From the NCBI GenBank assembly GCA_018136815.1, contig CM030935.1, positions 5,261,921-5,325,920 on the forward strand: 64,000 bases of DNA, in the 5' to 3' direction. The DNA comes from Isochrysis galbana (taxonomy: Eukaryota; Haptophyta; Isochrysidales; Isochrysidaceae). Made by a program: the position numbers and the translations under genes. The notes beneath the pieces are model-generated. The model was not told the DNA's origin. It was given only the letters and a program-made list of their open reading frames with translations, and did no database searches. Positions 20,963-34,000 of the stretch are shown piece by piece (position 1 is the first letter of the stretch; each line of letters opens with the position of its first letter).

Positions 20963-21395
20963 GAGCGAGAGAGCGCGAAAAATAGGTAAGTCCCGCACCT
21001 GTTTACAGGATAAGTCGGGGCTGAGGCCGCCGCCCACTCGGAGACACAGGAGGAAGGGGGGGAATGATCACCGGGGGGAGGCGCGGACCACCGGACCATA
21101 TCTAAGCCCTTCACCCCTATCCTCCTAGTAGTGCACAGGGGGAGTCGCCTTATGCTTATGGCGTGGGGAGAAAGAAGGGCCGGGGGAGTGGGGGTGTAGA
21201 AAGTTTTCCTACGTGAGTAGAAAGTAGAGGGTCCACGGCCGCGTGTGCGGTGAGACTATTAAAAGGTTTAATTAATTAGTCATTGATTGTGATATAGTAG
21301 GTGCAGTAGTAGTAGGGTGGTCAAGCAGTGTTTTTTATTAGCGGTTAAAAATGACCATCTCAAAATTGAGGAAATTTGAGGGGAGGCCTAGAGCT

Positions 21396-21745
21396 AGAGA
21401 GCCCGACTTCGAACTGATGCCGGGCGCGCCGCGCGCGCGCGCCCGTTTTCGACGATCCATCCGGATGGGTGACCCCGCCAAACACTATAAATACACAGCT
21501 ACAGCTAGGGGCCACCCGCAGAGTCACGCCAATCGGGCGGACCGCGCGCCGAAATCTCGTCGAATCAGCCAGCCGTGGAGCCCATTGGACGTCCGACGTC
21601 TCCGAGGAGGGCCCGGAGAGCCCGACTTCGAACTGATGCCGGGCGCGCCGCGCGCCCATTTTCGACGATCCATGCAGATGAGTGACCCCGCCAGACACCA
21701 CATTCACAGGGGCCACCCGCACAGTCACGCCAATCGGGCGGACCA
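21396..21745. repeat. Duplicated ~140-bp segment
   Basis: GAGCCCGACTTCGAACTGAT ... GCCACCCGCAGAGTCACGCC ... GGGCGGACC at 21396-21542 is repeated at 21616-21745 with small gaps. It lies between intergenic repeats and the 3' end of the giant gene. Confidence 0.7.
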
Positions 21746-21965
21746 AGTTTTTATTGGGCATCGCGCCAAGGTCAAATAAATACAACCCAACCGCCTTACT
21801 AATAGTTGCAAAAGCCCCTGTTTGACCGCCCTATTGCCTATTGATAGCGCGGAAAGATCTCGTATACATACATGTACATGTACATGTACACCCACTTCAC
21901 CTATATCATCTAAGCGAGTCGCAAGTCGACTCGCCACACACACAGCCACTGACTTTATTTATGCG

Positions 21966-24852
21966 CTATATCTCATACATGACACGCGAGTTGCGCGCCC
22001 GGGCAAGTCTATCGCTTATGGTGGTTGCGGCTGCAGAATCAGCTATCTCGGTGGCGTACCCTCTGTCAATTGGTGGCGGAGGGATGACGACAGGATTGGC
22101 CGCACGGAAGGCAAAGCGACCGCGTGCAAAATATAGAGCGACCAAGGCGCCGGGGATGCAGATCGCACAAACCGATATCACGAGGATGGCCGACAAGAAG
22201 CCTGAGGAAAGAACTTGGGATTGGAAGGCGACCGCGCGCACTGCCTCGTAGAGGTCGAAACACTTGTCGAGGTCCGCATACTCGGGCATTTGCAGTAGCG
22301 TATGGCCCGGGGACATGGCTGCATTAAGCCACTGCTGCGTCGTGGCGACCGTTGTGCCGAGACGAGCTGCGAGAGCAAGCCTTAGCTCGTCAAGCTTATA
22401 TGAGTAAAACGCCGAGCCTTGCGCTTGCCAATCTGGGAACTCGCCGGGTGCCAAGATGCCCACGAGCAAGAGTCGACGGTTAGAATCTATCTGAACCTGA
22501 ATGTGCTCAGAGGGAACCGCAAGTGACGCCGCGAAGTATTCACTCAATTGCGTCAACTCGTCAGATGTGATAGTGTCGAGAGACGTCACGTTGAAGGCCA
22601 CTTCGAGGACATCTACCCGAAGCATCGGAACCGGACAGACAGGTGGCGACGTTGGCGGCGGCGAGGGCGGCGGCGGCGAGGGCGGCGGCGGCAAGGGAGG
22701 CGGCGGCGAAGGTGGTGGTGGTGGCGGCGGCGAGGGCGGCGGTGGCGAGGGCGGCGGCGGCGGCGGCGAGGGCGGTGAAGGCGGCGACGGGGGCGACGGG
22801 GGCGACGGGGGCGTGGGCGGGGAAGGAGGCGATGAGGGAGACGGGGGAAGGTACGGTGGCGACGGCGGCGACGGTGGAGGAAATGGGGGTGACGGGGGTG
22901 ACGGGGGTGAGGGTGGTGGTGAGGGGCAGCCAAAGACGACATCGCCCGCCCTACAGCCAAAGCGGCCATTCTGCATGAGATACTGGCAAGGGGCACAGCC
23001 TCCGGAACAGTCGAACTCATACGCGTCCGTGTTGGCCGTCATGGTTGGCTCAATATATTGCGAGTAGCAGCGATCCGCATCCTGTGGCACGTAGATTTCG
23101 CTGGGGACGATGCCGAGATTGTAGCACCACTCGTTACCGATGCTGCCGGTACGACGAGAGCGCACGGCAGTGAATTGTAACTCCGGACATTCCGCAAGAG
23201 GGGAGCTTGGAGGGGGCGGCGAAGATGGCGGTGATGGTCTCGCTGGCGGCTCAGGTGGCGGTCCCGGAGGTTTCGGTAACGTAGGCGGCAATGGCGGAGC
23301 CGACGGTGACGGGCACCCCATGATCGGTGCGCTTGGATGGCAGCCAAACCGGCCATTGACAAACATGTACTGGCACTTGGAACACCCGCCCGAGCAATGG
23401 TCGTAGTCGTACCGACCCATACTAGAGACATCTGTGCTGGGTTCAACAAAAAACTTAGAGCATTGGTTCGAGTAAGCAAACACAAATTGTTCCGTTTCCG
23501 GAATATTGAGACTAAAGCACCATTCGCCGTTCAGGGTGCCGGACAGACGTGTAAGCTTAAGGGTGAAGTCGAGCTCAGAGCAATGCAAGACGGGCGGGCT
23601 TGGCGCCGGGATAGGCGGCAAAGGAGCGGGAGGTGGTGAGGGACTCCCCGGTGGCGGCGATGGAGGTTGTGGCGGCGACGGTGGTGGGCGTGGGGGCGAC
23701 GGCGCATCGCAAGCGAAGACGGCTTCACCAGACCGGCAGCCGAAGCGGCCGTTGCGCAACAAATACTGGCAAGGTGCGCAACCGCCCGAGCAGTCGAAGG
23801 GATAAGAATCGATGTTTTCGACGACCGACGTAGCGGGGTCGGTGTAATATGTGTAGCACCGATCCGCGTCATCCTGTACGTATATGTCGCTAACGGGGAT
23901 CCCGATGTTGTAGCACCACTCGTCGTTGATGAAACCAGTGCGACGCGTACGCACTACCACGAATTGGAGCTCGGGACACGCGGCCGGCGAAGTGCTGGGC
24001 GCCGGCGGGGGAGACGGAGGTGTTGGGCGAGTCGGCGGGAGAGGTGGCGGTGTGGGTGGCATTGGTGGGCTAGGCGGCGACGGCGGAGGAGACGGGGATG
24101 AGCAACCGTAGATCCGCTCCGATGGGTGGCAGCCGAATCGGCCGTTGACATACATGTACTTGCACTTGGCACACCCACCGGAACAGTCAAACTCGTACGA
24201 GCCAGGAACCTGATTGTAGGGATCGATGAAGTAATTGTTGCAACTGTCTGAGTTGGCGAATACGAAGTTTTCCGTCTCAGGGATGTTGAGACTGTAGCAC
24301 CACTCATTGCTGAGGGAACCGGAGAGGCGCGTGAGCTTTCTGGTGAAATCTAGCTCGACGCATGGGGTCGGTGGGCTAGGTGTTGGAATAGGCGGGACGG
24401 GTGCTGGAGGGGAAGTCGGAGGAGAGGGCGATGGGGGCGGGCTAGGCGGGCTTGGCGACGGGGGTGGCGGGCGGGACGGCGGCGGAGGCGGCGCGTCTGG
24501 AGACCCAACGGGTACAGCAGGCGGGAAAGTGGGAGGAGGAGGAGAGGGGGAAGGCGGCGGCGGCGGAGCGGCGGGAGGTGGACTTGGTGGGGGGTTTGGA
24601 GGTGGCATACTGAAGGGAGGCGGCGATGGCACAGGCGGCGCCGGCGGAATGCCGGCCGGGGAAATGATAGGAGGGTTCGGGGGTGGTAGAAGGGTGGGCG
24701 GCGGCCGGGATGGCGGTGGGGGTGGCGCTTTGGGCGATGCCGCAGGAAGTGATGGTGGGAATGTGGGCGGAGGAGGGGATGGGGATGGTGGGGGCGGCGG
24801 CGGGTCGGGGAGCGGCGAGGGCACGGACGGCGGAGGTGGAGGGGGCGGCGGC

Positions 24853-24883
<31 letters not shown>

Positions 24884-24969
24884 CAGGCGGGGGCGGGGGT
24901 CGCCAAGGGGAAGGCGAGGCCGGGGTTGGCAGCCTTGGAGATGGCGCCGAGGGGGGTGGCGAAAGTGGG

Positions 24970-25007
<38 letters not shown>

Positions 25008-28000
25008 CGGCAAAGATGGACTTGGCGGCGGAGGCGATGGTGGAGGAGGCGTCGGAGGCGGGACGCTGGGGGGGGGGGGAGGTGCAGCCGGCTCCCCGGT
25101 AGGCACCGCTGGTGGGAAGGAAGGCGGCGGAGGAGCTGGGGGAGGACTCGGTGGAGGGGATGGCGACGGGGGCAGCGGCGATGGCGGTGGTGGCGGTGGC
25201 AATGGGGGCGGGAAGGAAGGCGACGGTGGTATTGATGGCGGTGGAGGATACGGTGGGGGGGGGGGCGACGGGGATGGAGATGGCGGTGTGGACGGTGGCA
25301 AGGTTGGTTCAGGTGATGGCGGCGGTGGCGAGGGCGAGGGCGGCGGTGGCGGAGGTGCATCGGGAGGAGGAGGCGGCGGGGGAGGGGGCGAAGGCGAAGG
25401 CGGCGGGGGGGGCTTTGGAGAGGGTGGAGGAGGTGAGGGAATGGGCGAGGGCGGCGGTAACGAGGGCGGCGAGGGTGGAGGCAACAGTGGCGGCGGTGGT
25501 GAGGGGGTTGGCGGAGCGGGAGGGATGCCGAAAGGTGAAATGTCGGGCGGCGGTGGCGTGGGCGAGGGCAGGATAGGCGGCGGCGGCGGTGTGGATGGCG
25601 GCGGGCTGGGCGGCGGCGGGCTGGGCGGCGGCAGAAAGGGCGGCGGAGGCCTTGGCGGAGGCGGCCTTGGCGGAGGCGACATTGGCGGCGGCCGTGTAGG
25701 TGGGGGGGGCAACGGCGGCGGCTGCGTTGGCGGCGGCACAGTGGGCGGTGGCGGCGTTGGTAGGGGTGAAATCGGAGGCGGAGGTGGCGCTTGTGGCGAC
25801 TCGATTGGAATCCGCGGAGGAAACGAGGGTGGCGGGTGGGATGGCGGTAGTAAAGGAGGCGGGAGACTCGGTGACGGAGAAGGCGGTGGCGGGGTTGGAG
25901 GCGGTGGCGAGGGCGGCGGCGGCGTGGGCGGTGGTGGTATGGGCGGCGGCAAAGTGGGAGGCGGCGGCAATGGCGATGGCCGCGAGGGCGGCGGCGGCGA
26001 GGGTGGTGGCGGCGTGGGTGGAGGCATTGTTGGCGGTGGCGGCGAGGGCGGCGGCGGCGTAGGCGGTGGCGCCATTGGTGGCAGCGGCGAAGGCGGTGGC
26101 GACGTTGGCGGCGGCGTTGTTGGTGGTGGTCGCGATGGCGGCGGCGGCGTGGGCGGCGGCAGCGATGGCGGCGGCAGCGATGGCGGCGGTGGCGGCAGCG
26201 GTGATGGCGGCGGCAGGGGCGGTGGTGGTCTTGGCGGAGGCGCTAATGGCGGTCGGGGCGAAGGCGGCGGCGGCGAGGGCGGGGGCGTGAGTGGCGGCGG
26301 TGGCGCGGGCGGAGGCGGCGATGGCGGCGGCGGCGCGGGCGGCGGCGGCGTTGGTGGCGGCGGTGAGGGCGGCGGCGGGGGAGGCGAGGGCGGTGGAGAA
26401 GACGGTGGGGGTGGAGTAGGGGGCGGCGGTGAGGGCGCAGGCGGCGAGGGCGGCGGAGGAGAAGGTGGCGGATGAGAAGGTGGGGGTGGCTTGGGTTGGG
26501 GCGACGGCGGTGGCGGCGACGGTGGCACCGAGGGCGGGGGACGGCTGGGCGGTGGCGTCATGGGTGGAGGAGGGCTAGGTGGAGGTGTGTAGGGTGGTGG
26601 TGGTGGTCTATGCGGTGTCTGCACAGGCACAGCGGGCGGGAAGGATGGCGGCGGATATGATGGCGGCAGTGAAGGGGGCGGGGGAGTTGGCGGTGGAGAA
26701 GGAGGTGGCGGCGAAGGCGGCGGCGGCGGGGGCGAGGGCAGCGGCAGGATGGGCGGTGGTGGGGTGGGCATTGGTGGGTCGGGCGGTGGCAGCGATGGCG
26801 GTGGCCGCATCGGTGGCGGCGGCGATGGCGGCGGCGGCGATGGCGGCGGCGGCGATGGCGGTGGCGGCGATGGCGGCGGCGGCGATGGCGGCGGCGGTGA
26901 TGGCGGCGGCAGCGAAGGCGGTGGCGGCGTGGGCGGTGGCGGCGAGGGCGGTGGTGGACTAGGTGAAGGCGTAAGTGGCGGTGGAGGCGAGGGCGGCGAG
27001 GGCGGCGGCAGAAATGGCGGCGGCGGCGATGGCAGCGGCGGCATCGGTGGCGGCGGCGTGGGAGGCGGCGGCGAGGGAGGCGGCGGAGATGGCGCAGGCG
27101 GCGTGGGGGGAGGCGGTGTTGGCGGTGGCAGCGCGGGCGGCGGGCGGGCGGGTGGGGGCGGCGCGGGCGGCAGCGGCGACGGCGGCGGCGGCGATGGTGG
27201 CGGCAGCGACGGCGGCGGCGGCGATGGTGGTGGCGAGGGCGGTGGTGACGTCGGCGGTGGCGGCGAGGGCGGCGGTGGCGACGGCGGTGGCGGCGAGGGG
27301 GGCGGCGGCGAAGGGGGCGGCGGGGCGGGCGGAGGCGGCGAAGGAGGAGGCGGCGAGGGCGGCGGAGAAGGCGGTGGTGGCGATGGTGGTGGCGAAGGCG
27401 GCGGCCGGTTTGGTGGCGGTGGCGATGGCGGCGGCGGCGTGGGCGGTGGGGTGTGGGGCGGTGGCGGAGGTCTGTGCGGTGCCTGCATGGGCACTGCGGG
27501 GGGGAAAGATGGCGGCGGCTGTAATGGCGGCGGCGATGGGGGCGGGGGACTCGGGGGCGGAGAAGGAGGTGGCGGAGAGGGCGGCGGCGGCGTGGGAGGC
27601 GGCGAAGAGGGCGGCGGCGGCGTGGGCGGTGGCTGCATCGGCGGCGGCGGCGATGGCGGCGGCGGCGTGGGCGGCGGCGGCGATGGCGGCGGCGGCGATG
27701 GCGGCGGCGGCGATGGCGGCGGCGGCGATGGCGGCGGCGGCGATGGCGGCGGCAGCGACGGCGGTGGCGGCGTGGGCGGCGGTGGCGAGGGCGGTGGTGG
27801 ACTAGGTGGCGGCGTTGGCGGCGGCGAAGAGGGTGGGGGTGGACTAGGTGAAGGCGTAAGCGGCGGTGGAGGCGAGGGCGGCGGCAGAAATGGCGGCGGC
27901 GGCGAAGGCAGCGGCGGCATCGGTGGCGGCGACGTGGGAGGCGGCGGCGTGGGAGGAGGCGGAGATGGTGCAGGCGGCGTGGGGGGAGGCGGTGTTGGCG

Positions 28001-31000
28001 GTGGCGGCGCGGGCGGCGGGAGGGCGGGTGGGGGCGGCGCGGGCGGCGGCGGCGACGGCGGCGGCGGCGATGGCGGCGGCGAGGGCGGTGGTGGCGTCGG
28101 CGGTGGCGGCGAGGGCGGCGGTGGCGTCGGCGGTGGCGGCGAGGGGGGCGGCGGCGTTGGCGGCGGCGAAGGCGGTGGTGGCGTCGGCGGTGGCGGCGAG
28201 GGCGGCGGTGGCGTCGGCGGTGGCGGCGAAGGGGGTGGCGGCGAGGGGGGCGGCGGGGCGGGCGGAGGCGGCGAAGGCGGAGGCGGCGAGGGCGGCGGAG
28301 AAGGCGGTGGTGGCGATGGTGGTGGCGAAGGCGGCGGCCGGTTGGGTGGCGGTGGCGATGGCGGCGGCGGCGTAGGCGGTGGGGTGTGGGGCGGTGGCGG
28401 AGGTCTATGCGGTGCCTGCACGGGCACGGCGGGGGGGAAGGATGGCGGCGGATGTGATGGCGGCAGTGAAGGGGGCGGGGGAGTTGGCGGTGGAGAAGGA
28501 GGTGGGGGCGACGGCGGCGGCGGCGTGGGAGGCGGCGGAGAGGGCGGCGGCGGCGTGGGCGGTGGCTGCATCGGCGGCGGCGGCGATGGCGGCGGCGGCG
28601 TGGGCAGCGGCGGCGATGGCGGCGGCGGCGATGGCGGCGGCGGCGATGGCGGCGGCGGCGATGGTGGCGGCGGCGATGGTGGCGGGGGTGATGGCGGTGG
28701 TGGACTAGGTGGCGGCGTTGGCGGCGGCGGAGTGGGTGGGGGTGGACTAGGTGGAGGCGTAAGTGGCGGTGGCGGCGAGGGCGGCGGCAGAAATGGCGGC
28801 GGCGGCGATGGCAGTGGCGGCATCGGTGGCGGCGGCGTGGGAGGCGGCGGCGAGGGAGGCGGCGGAGATGGCGCAGGCGGCGTGGGGGGAGGCGGTGTTG
28901 GCGGTGGCGGCGCGGGCGGCGGGCGGCCAGGTGGGGGTGGCGCGGGGGGCAGCGGCGACGGCGGCGGCGGCGACGGTTGCGGCAGCAATGGGGGAGGCGG
29001 GTTGGGCGGTGGCGAGGGCGGCGGCGGCGATGGTGCCGGCGATGGCGGCGGTGTCGTAGGCGGTGGCGGCGAGGGCGGCGGTGGCGTCGGCGGTGGCTGC
29101 AGGGGGGGTGGCGGCGAAGGTGGCGGCAGCGTAGGCGGAGGCGGCGACGGCGGTGGCGGTGAGGGCGGAGGCGGCGAGGGCGGCGGAGGCGGCGGAGAAG
29201 AGGGCGGCGGAGAAGGCGGTGGTGGCAACGGCGGCGTCGACGGTGGCGGCCGGTAGGGTGGCGGTGGCGATGGCGGCGGCGGCGTGGGTGGTGGGTTGTG
29301 GGGCGGTGGCGGAGGTCTGTGCGGTGACTGCAAGGGCACAGCGGGCGGGAAGGATGGCGGCGGATGTGCTGGCGGAGGCGATGGGGGCGGGGGAGTCGGC
29401 GGTGGTGAAGGAGGTGGCGGAGAAGGCGGCGGCGGCGTGGGAGGCGGCGGTGAGGGCGGCGGCGAAATAGGTGGAGGGGGCGACGGCGGTGGCGGCGCCG
29501 ATGGCGGCGGCAGGGAAGGTGGCGACGAGGGAGGCGGAGGCCAGGGGCTGGGTGGGGGTGGAGTTGGCGGCAGAGGGCTGGGAGGCGGCGGCGAGGGCGG
29601 TGGGAGCAAAGGCGGCGGCGGCGTATTTGGCGGCGCCAGCGGCGGCGGGTACTGGCACTCGAGCGGGCCGTCGTAGCAGTTGCCCTCGATGTTCTCCGCG
29701 CCTGCGGCGTACTGGTTTGTCTTGCCGAAATGGTCTCCGATCGACTTTGACCACAGGCAGCCGTCGAAGTGGCCCACGTCGACACCGAGCACGACGCGCG
29801 CAAACGGCGCGAGCACAGACGGGCCCCACTTGATCTTGTCGCTCGTCTCCCGACATGTCTCCGTCAGGCACACCGTGCCCGCGCCCAGAAAGATGATCAA
29901 CGTGTTGCCCTTGTCCTCCTTGTTTTTCTGCGCCGGCGCGATGTCCTTCGAGCAATATGATTTCCAGCAGCCGTTGTCGCCCGCGTCGGCGGGCGACACG
30001 CCGCCCTGGTCAATTGCATACACGTACTTTGTCTTAGCACCGCTCCCGTAGACGCAGCCGGACTCGCCACAGTACGAGAGAGCCTGAGCGAGCGAAACAA
30101 ACTCGGACCATACGAACTCGGGGCCGTCGGTGCGCGGGTCGAGGTCGTGGCGGCCGCCGAATCGCACGTGGTCCGGATCGGTGACGCTGAAGCCGCCGCC
30201 CACGTAAGACTGCGGCCCCTTCTGCAGCGCGTTGAAGGTCTGCATGTAGAAGGGGAAGTCGGCATTGGTGGTGAACTCGCCACCGACGTGGATCGAGCGG
30301 AAGATGGTGCTGGCGGAGATCTGCGCGTCGCCCTCCGTGATGACCGAGAAGCCCGCGCCGGACGACGTGATGACAATACCATGCTTGTCCGTTGGGATGT
30401 TGCAGGAGCCCGGGGGAGGGGGGGGGGGCGACGGAGGTGACGGAGGATCGGGCGGCGGCGCGGGAGAGGGCGGAGGTGACCTCGCTGGAGGCAACGGCGA
30501 CGGCGGTGGAGGCGGTACTTCAGGCGACGGAGGCGGAAGGGAGGGCCCGGGAGGAAGGTTCGGTGGCGATGGTGGCGGTGGGGGCGGAGGGGGCGACGGT
30601 CTAGGCGGCGGCGGTGGGTTGCTGGGAGTCGGGGGGTTGGGATTTGGCGGGGGCGGGGGAGGGTTCGGAGGTGGACTTGGGAGCGGCGGCGGCGGCGGCG
30701 GCCTCTCAGGTGGAGGGCTGGGCGGTAGAGGCGGTAGCGTTGGCGGCGGGTGTTCTGGCTCAGGCGGCGGGAGCGACGGTGGCGGGGGCGAGGGGGCCGG
30801 CGGCGTTGGTGACGGCGGAGGAGATGAGGGCGGCGGGAGGAAGGGAGGGGGCGGCATTGGAGGCGGGCGCAGAGGAGATGGCGCCGAGGGCGGCGGCATC
30901 GCAGGCGGCGGCGGCGAGGGTAAAGGCGACAAGGGCAAGGGCGGTGGCGGCGAGGGCGGTGGGAGCAAAGGCGGCGGCGGCGGCAATGCCGGTGGTGGAG

Positions 31001-34000
31001 ACGGATAAGGATACACGCACTCGAGCGGGCCGTCGTAGCAGTTGCCCTCGATGTTCTCCGCGCCTGCGGCGTACTGGTTTGTCTTGCCGAAATGGTCTCC
31101 GATCGACTTTGACCACAGGCAGCCGTCGAAGTGGCCCACGTCGACACCGAGCACGACGCGCGCAAACGGCGCGAGCACAGACGGGCCCCACTTGATCTTG
31201 TCGCTCGTCTCCCGACATGTCTCCGTCAGGCACACCGTGCCCGCGCCCAGAAAGATGATCAACGTGTTGCCCTTGTCCTCCTTGTTTTTCTGCGCCGGCG
31301 CGATGTCCTTCGAGCAATATGATTTCCAGCAGCCGTTGTCGCCCGCGTCGGCGGGCGACACGCCGCCCTGGTCAATCGCATACACGTACTTTGTCTTAGC
31401 ACCGCTCCCGTAGACGCAGCCGGACTCGCCACAGTACGAGAGAGCCTGAGCGAGCGAAACAAACTCGGACCATACGAACTCGGGGCCGTCGGTGCGCGGG
31501 TCGAGGTCGTGGCGGCCGCCGAATCGCACGTGGTCCGGATCGGTGACGCTGAAGCCGCCGCCCACGTAAGACTGCGGCCCCTTCTGCAGCGCGTTGAAGG
31601 TCTGCATGTAGAAGGGGAAGTCGGCATTGGTGGTGAACTCGCCACCGACGTGGATCGAGCGGAAGATGGTGCTGGCGGAGATCTGCGCGTCGCCCTCCGT
31701 GATGACCGAGAAGCCCGCGCCGGACGACGTGATGACAATACCATGCTTGTCCGTTGGGATGTTGCAGGAGCCCGGGGGAGGGGGCGGCAGATGTGGTGGC
31801 GGAGTAAACGGCGGTGGCATCGACGGCGGCGGCGGCAATGGCGGGGGTGGCAACGGCATAGGCGGCGACGGCGACGATGGCGGCGGCAAAGTGGGTGGCG
31901 CCGAGGGCTGAGGCGGTGGTGGAGATGGTGGCGGAGACGTCGGGCTAGGCGGAGGCGGCGAGGGCGAGGGTAGGATGGGTTGTGGCTGCGGCAGCGAGGG
32001 CGGCGGTAGCGAGGGCGGCGGTGGAGACGGCGAAGGGGGCCGTGGAGAAGGCGGCAAGCTCGGCGGTGGAGGTGACGGTGGCGGAGCTGAGGGCGGCGGC
32101 GGCGGTTCCTTTGGTGCCTCAAGAGGTAGGGCGGGCGGGAAGGACGGGGGGGGCGGAGATGGGGGTAAGCTTGGGAACGGTGGTGACGGGGGCTGCGACG
32201 GCGATGGAGGCGATGGCGGCGGCCAGGACGGTGGCATCGAGGGCGGTGGCGGCAAGGGCGGCGGTGGTGAAGGTGGCGGCGTGCTGGGGCTAGGAGGTGG
32301 GAGTGCGGGTGGAGGTGGCGATGGCACGGGCGGCGGAGGCGATGGTGGAGGGGCGGTTGGGGAGGGCGGGGGGGGAGAGAAAGGTAGGGGCGACGGCGGA
32401 GGATGAAATGGAGGGGGCAATAAGGGCGGCGCAGAGGGCAATGGCGGCAATGGGGACGGCGAAAAAGGTGGAGGGGGCGACGGCGAGGGTGACGATGGAG
32501 GGGGAGTCTCAGGTGGCGGCAGTAGGGGCGGCGGCAGTGAGGGTGGTGGAGTCATCGGCGGCGGCAGCATCGGCGGTGGTGGCGAGGGTGGTGAGGGTGG
32601 AGAAAGTGGCAGAGGCGGAGGTGGAAAGGGTGGCGGCGCTAGCGGCAACGGCGGCGGCGGCAACGGCGGCGGGGATGGAAGCGGATATATGCAATCTAAG
32701 GGTCCATCGTAGCAGTTGCCCTCGATGTTCTCCGCGCCTGCGGCGTACTGGTTTGTCTTGCCGAAATGGTCTCCGATCGACTTTGACCACAGGCAGCCGT
32801 CGAAGTGGCCCACGTCGACACCGAGCACGACGCGCGCAAACGGCGCGAGCACAGACGGGCCCCACTTGATCTTGTCGCTCGTCTCCCGACATGTCTCCGT
32901 CAGGCACACCGTGCCCGCGCCCAGAAAGATGATCAACGTGTTGCCCTTGTCCTCCTTGTTTTTCTGCGCCGGCGCGATGTCCTTCGAGCAATATGATTTC
33001 CAGCAGCCGTTGTCGCCCGCGTCGGCGGGCGACACGCCGCCCTGGTCAATCGCATACACGTACTTTGTCTTAGCACCGCTCCCGTAGACGCAGCCGGACT
33101 CGCCACAGTACGAGAGAGCCTGAGCGAGCGAAACAAACTCGGACCATACGAACTCGGGGCCGTCGGTGCGCGGGTCGAGGTCGTGGCGGCCGCCGAATCG
33201 CACGTGGTCCGGATCGGTGACGCTGAAGCCGCCGCCCACGTAAGACTGCGGCCCCTTCTGCAGCGCGTTGAAGGTCTGCATGTAGAAGGGGAAGTCGGCA
33301 TTGGTGGTGAACTCGCCACCGACGTGGATCGAGCGGAAGATGGTGCTGGCGGAGATCTGCGCGTCGCCCTCCGTGATGACCGAGAAGCCCGCGCGGGACG
33401 ACGTGATGACAATACCATGCTTGTCCGTTGGGATGTTGCAGGAGCCCGGGGGAGGGGGGGGGCTCCTGGCGGCGGCGACGGCGACGGCGATGTGACCGGG
33501 GGAGAAGGGGACGGGGGCGGCGGTGGAGGAGGAGGCGAGGGCTCCGGAGATGGTGGCGGTAGCAGCGGTGGCGGAAGGCCGGGGTTCGGCGACGGCGGTG
33601 GTGGGGACGGCAACGGCAAGGATGGTGACGGAGAACCTGGAGGCGGCGGGCTTGGCGAGGGGGGGGGGGAGGCGGGGGGGAGGCTGGCGGAGGTGAAGGC
33701 GGCGGCAAAGGCGGCCTTGGCGGGCTAGGCGGGGGAAGCGAAGGAGGCGTCGGGGGAGAAGGAGGTGAAGGGGGAGGCGGTGCAGGTGGGGGGTGCAGAG
33801 GCGAGGGCGGCGGCAAAAATGGAGGGGGGGGCGGTGGAAATGGATCTGGCGGGGCTGGTGACGGTGGCGGCGAGCTGGGTGGTGGTGGCATCGGCGGTGA
33901 TGGCGGGTTCGGCGGTGGTTGCGTGGGTGGGGGGGGCGGAGGCAGGGGCGGCGGCATCGGGAGGGGAGACTCTGGGCCGGGCGGCGGCGGCGGCGAGGGC

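Noticed and set aside
20359..21114. A 251-residue minus-strand protein
   Set aside because: The frame crosses a 194-bp tandem duplication and shows no domain or conserved pattern.
22920..24365. Pherophorin domains
   Set aside because: Proline-rich context suggested them, but the cysteine pattern (GGCxxCxYxxxNGRFGC) does not match the pherophorin domain as I know it.
24307..29256. Long plus-strand Gly/Glu/Asp-rich reading frames
   Set aside because: They are the exact antisense of the proline-rich linker of the giant gene and have no start or domain of their own.
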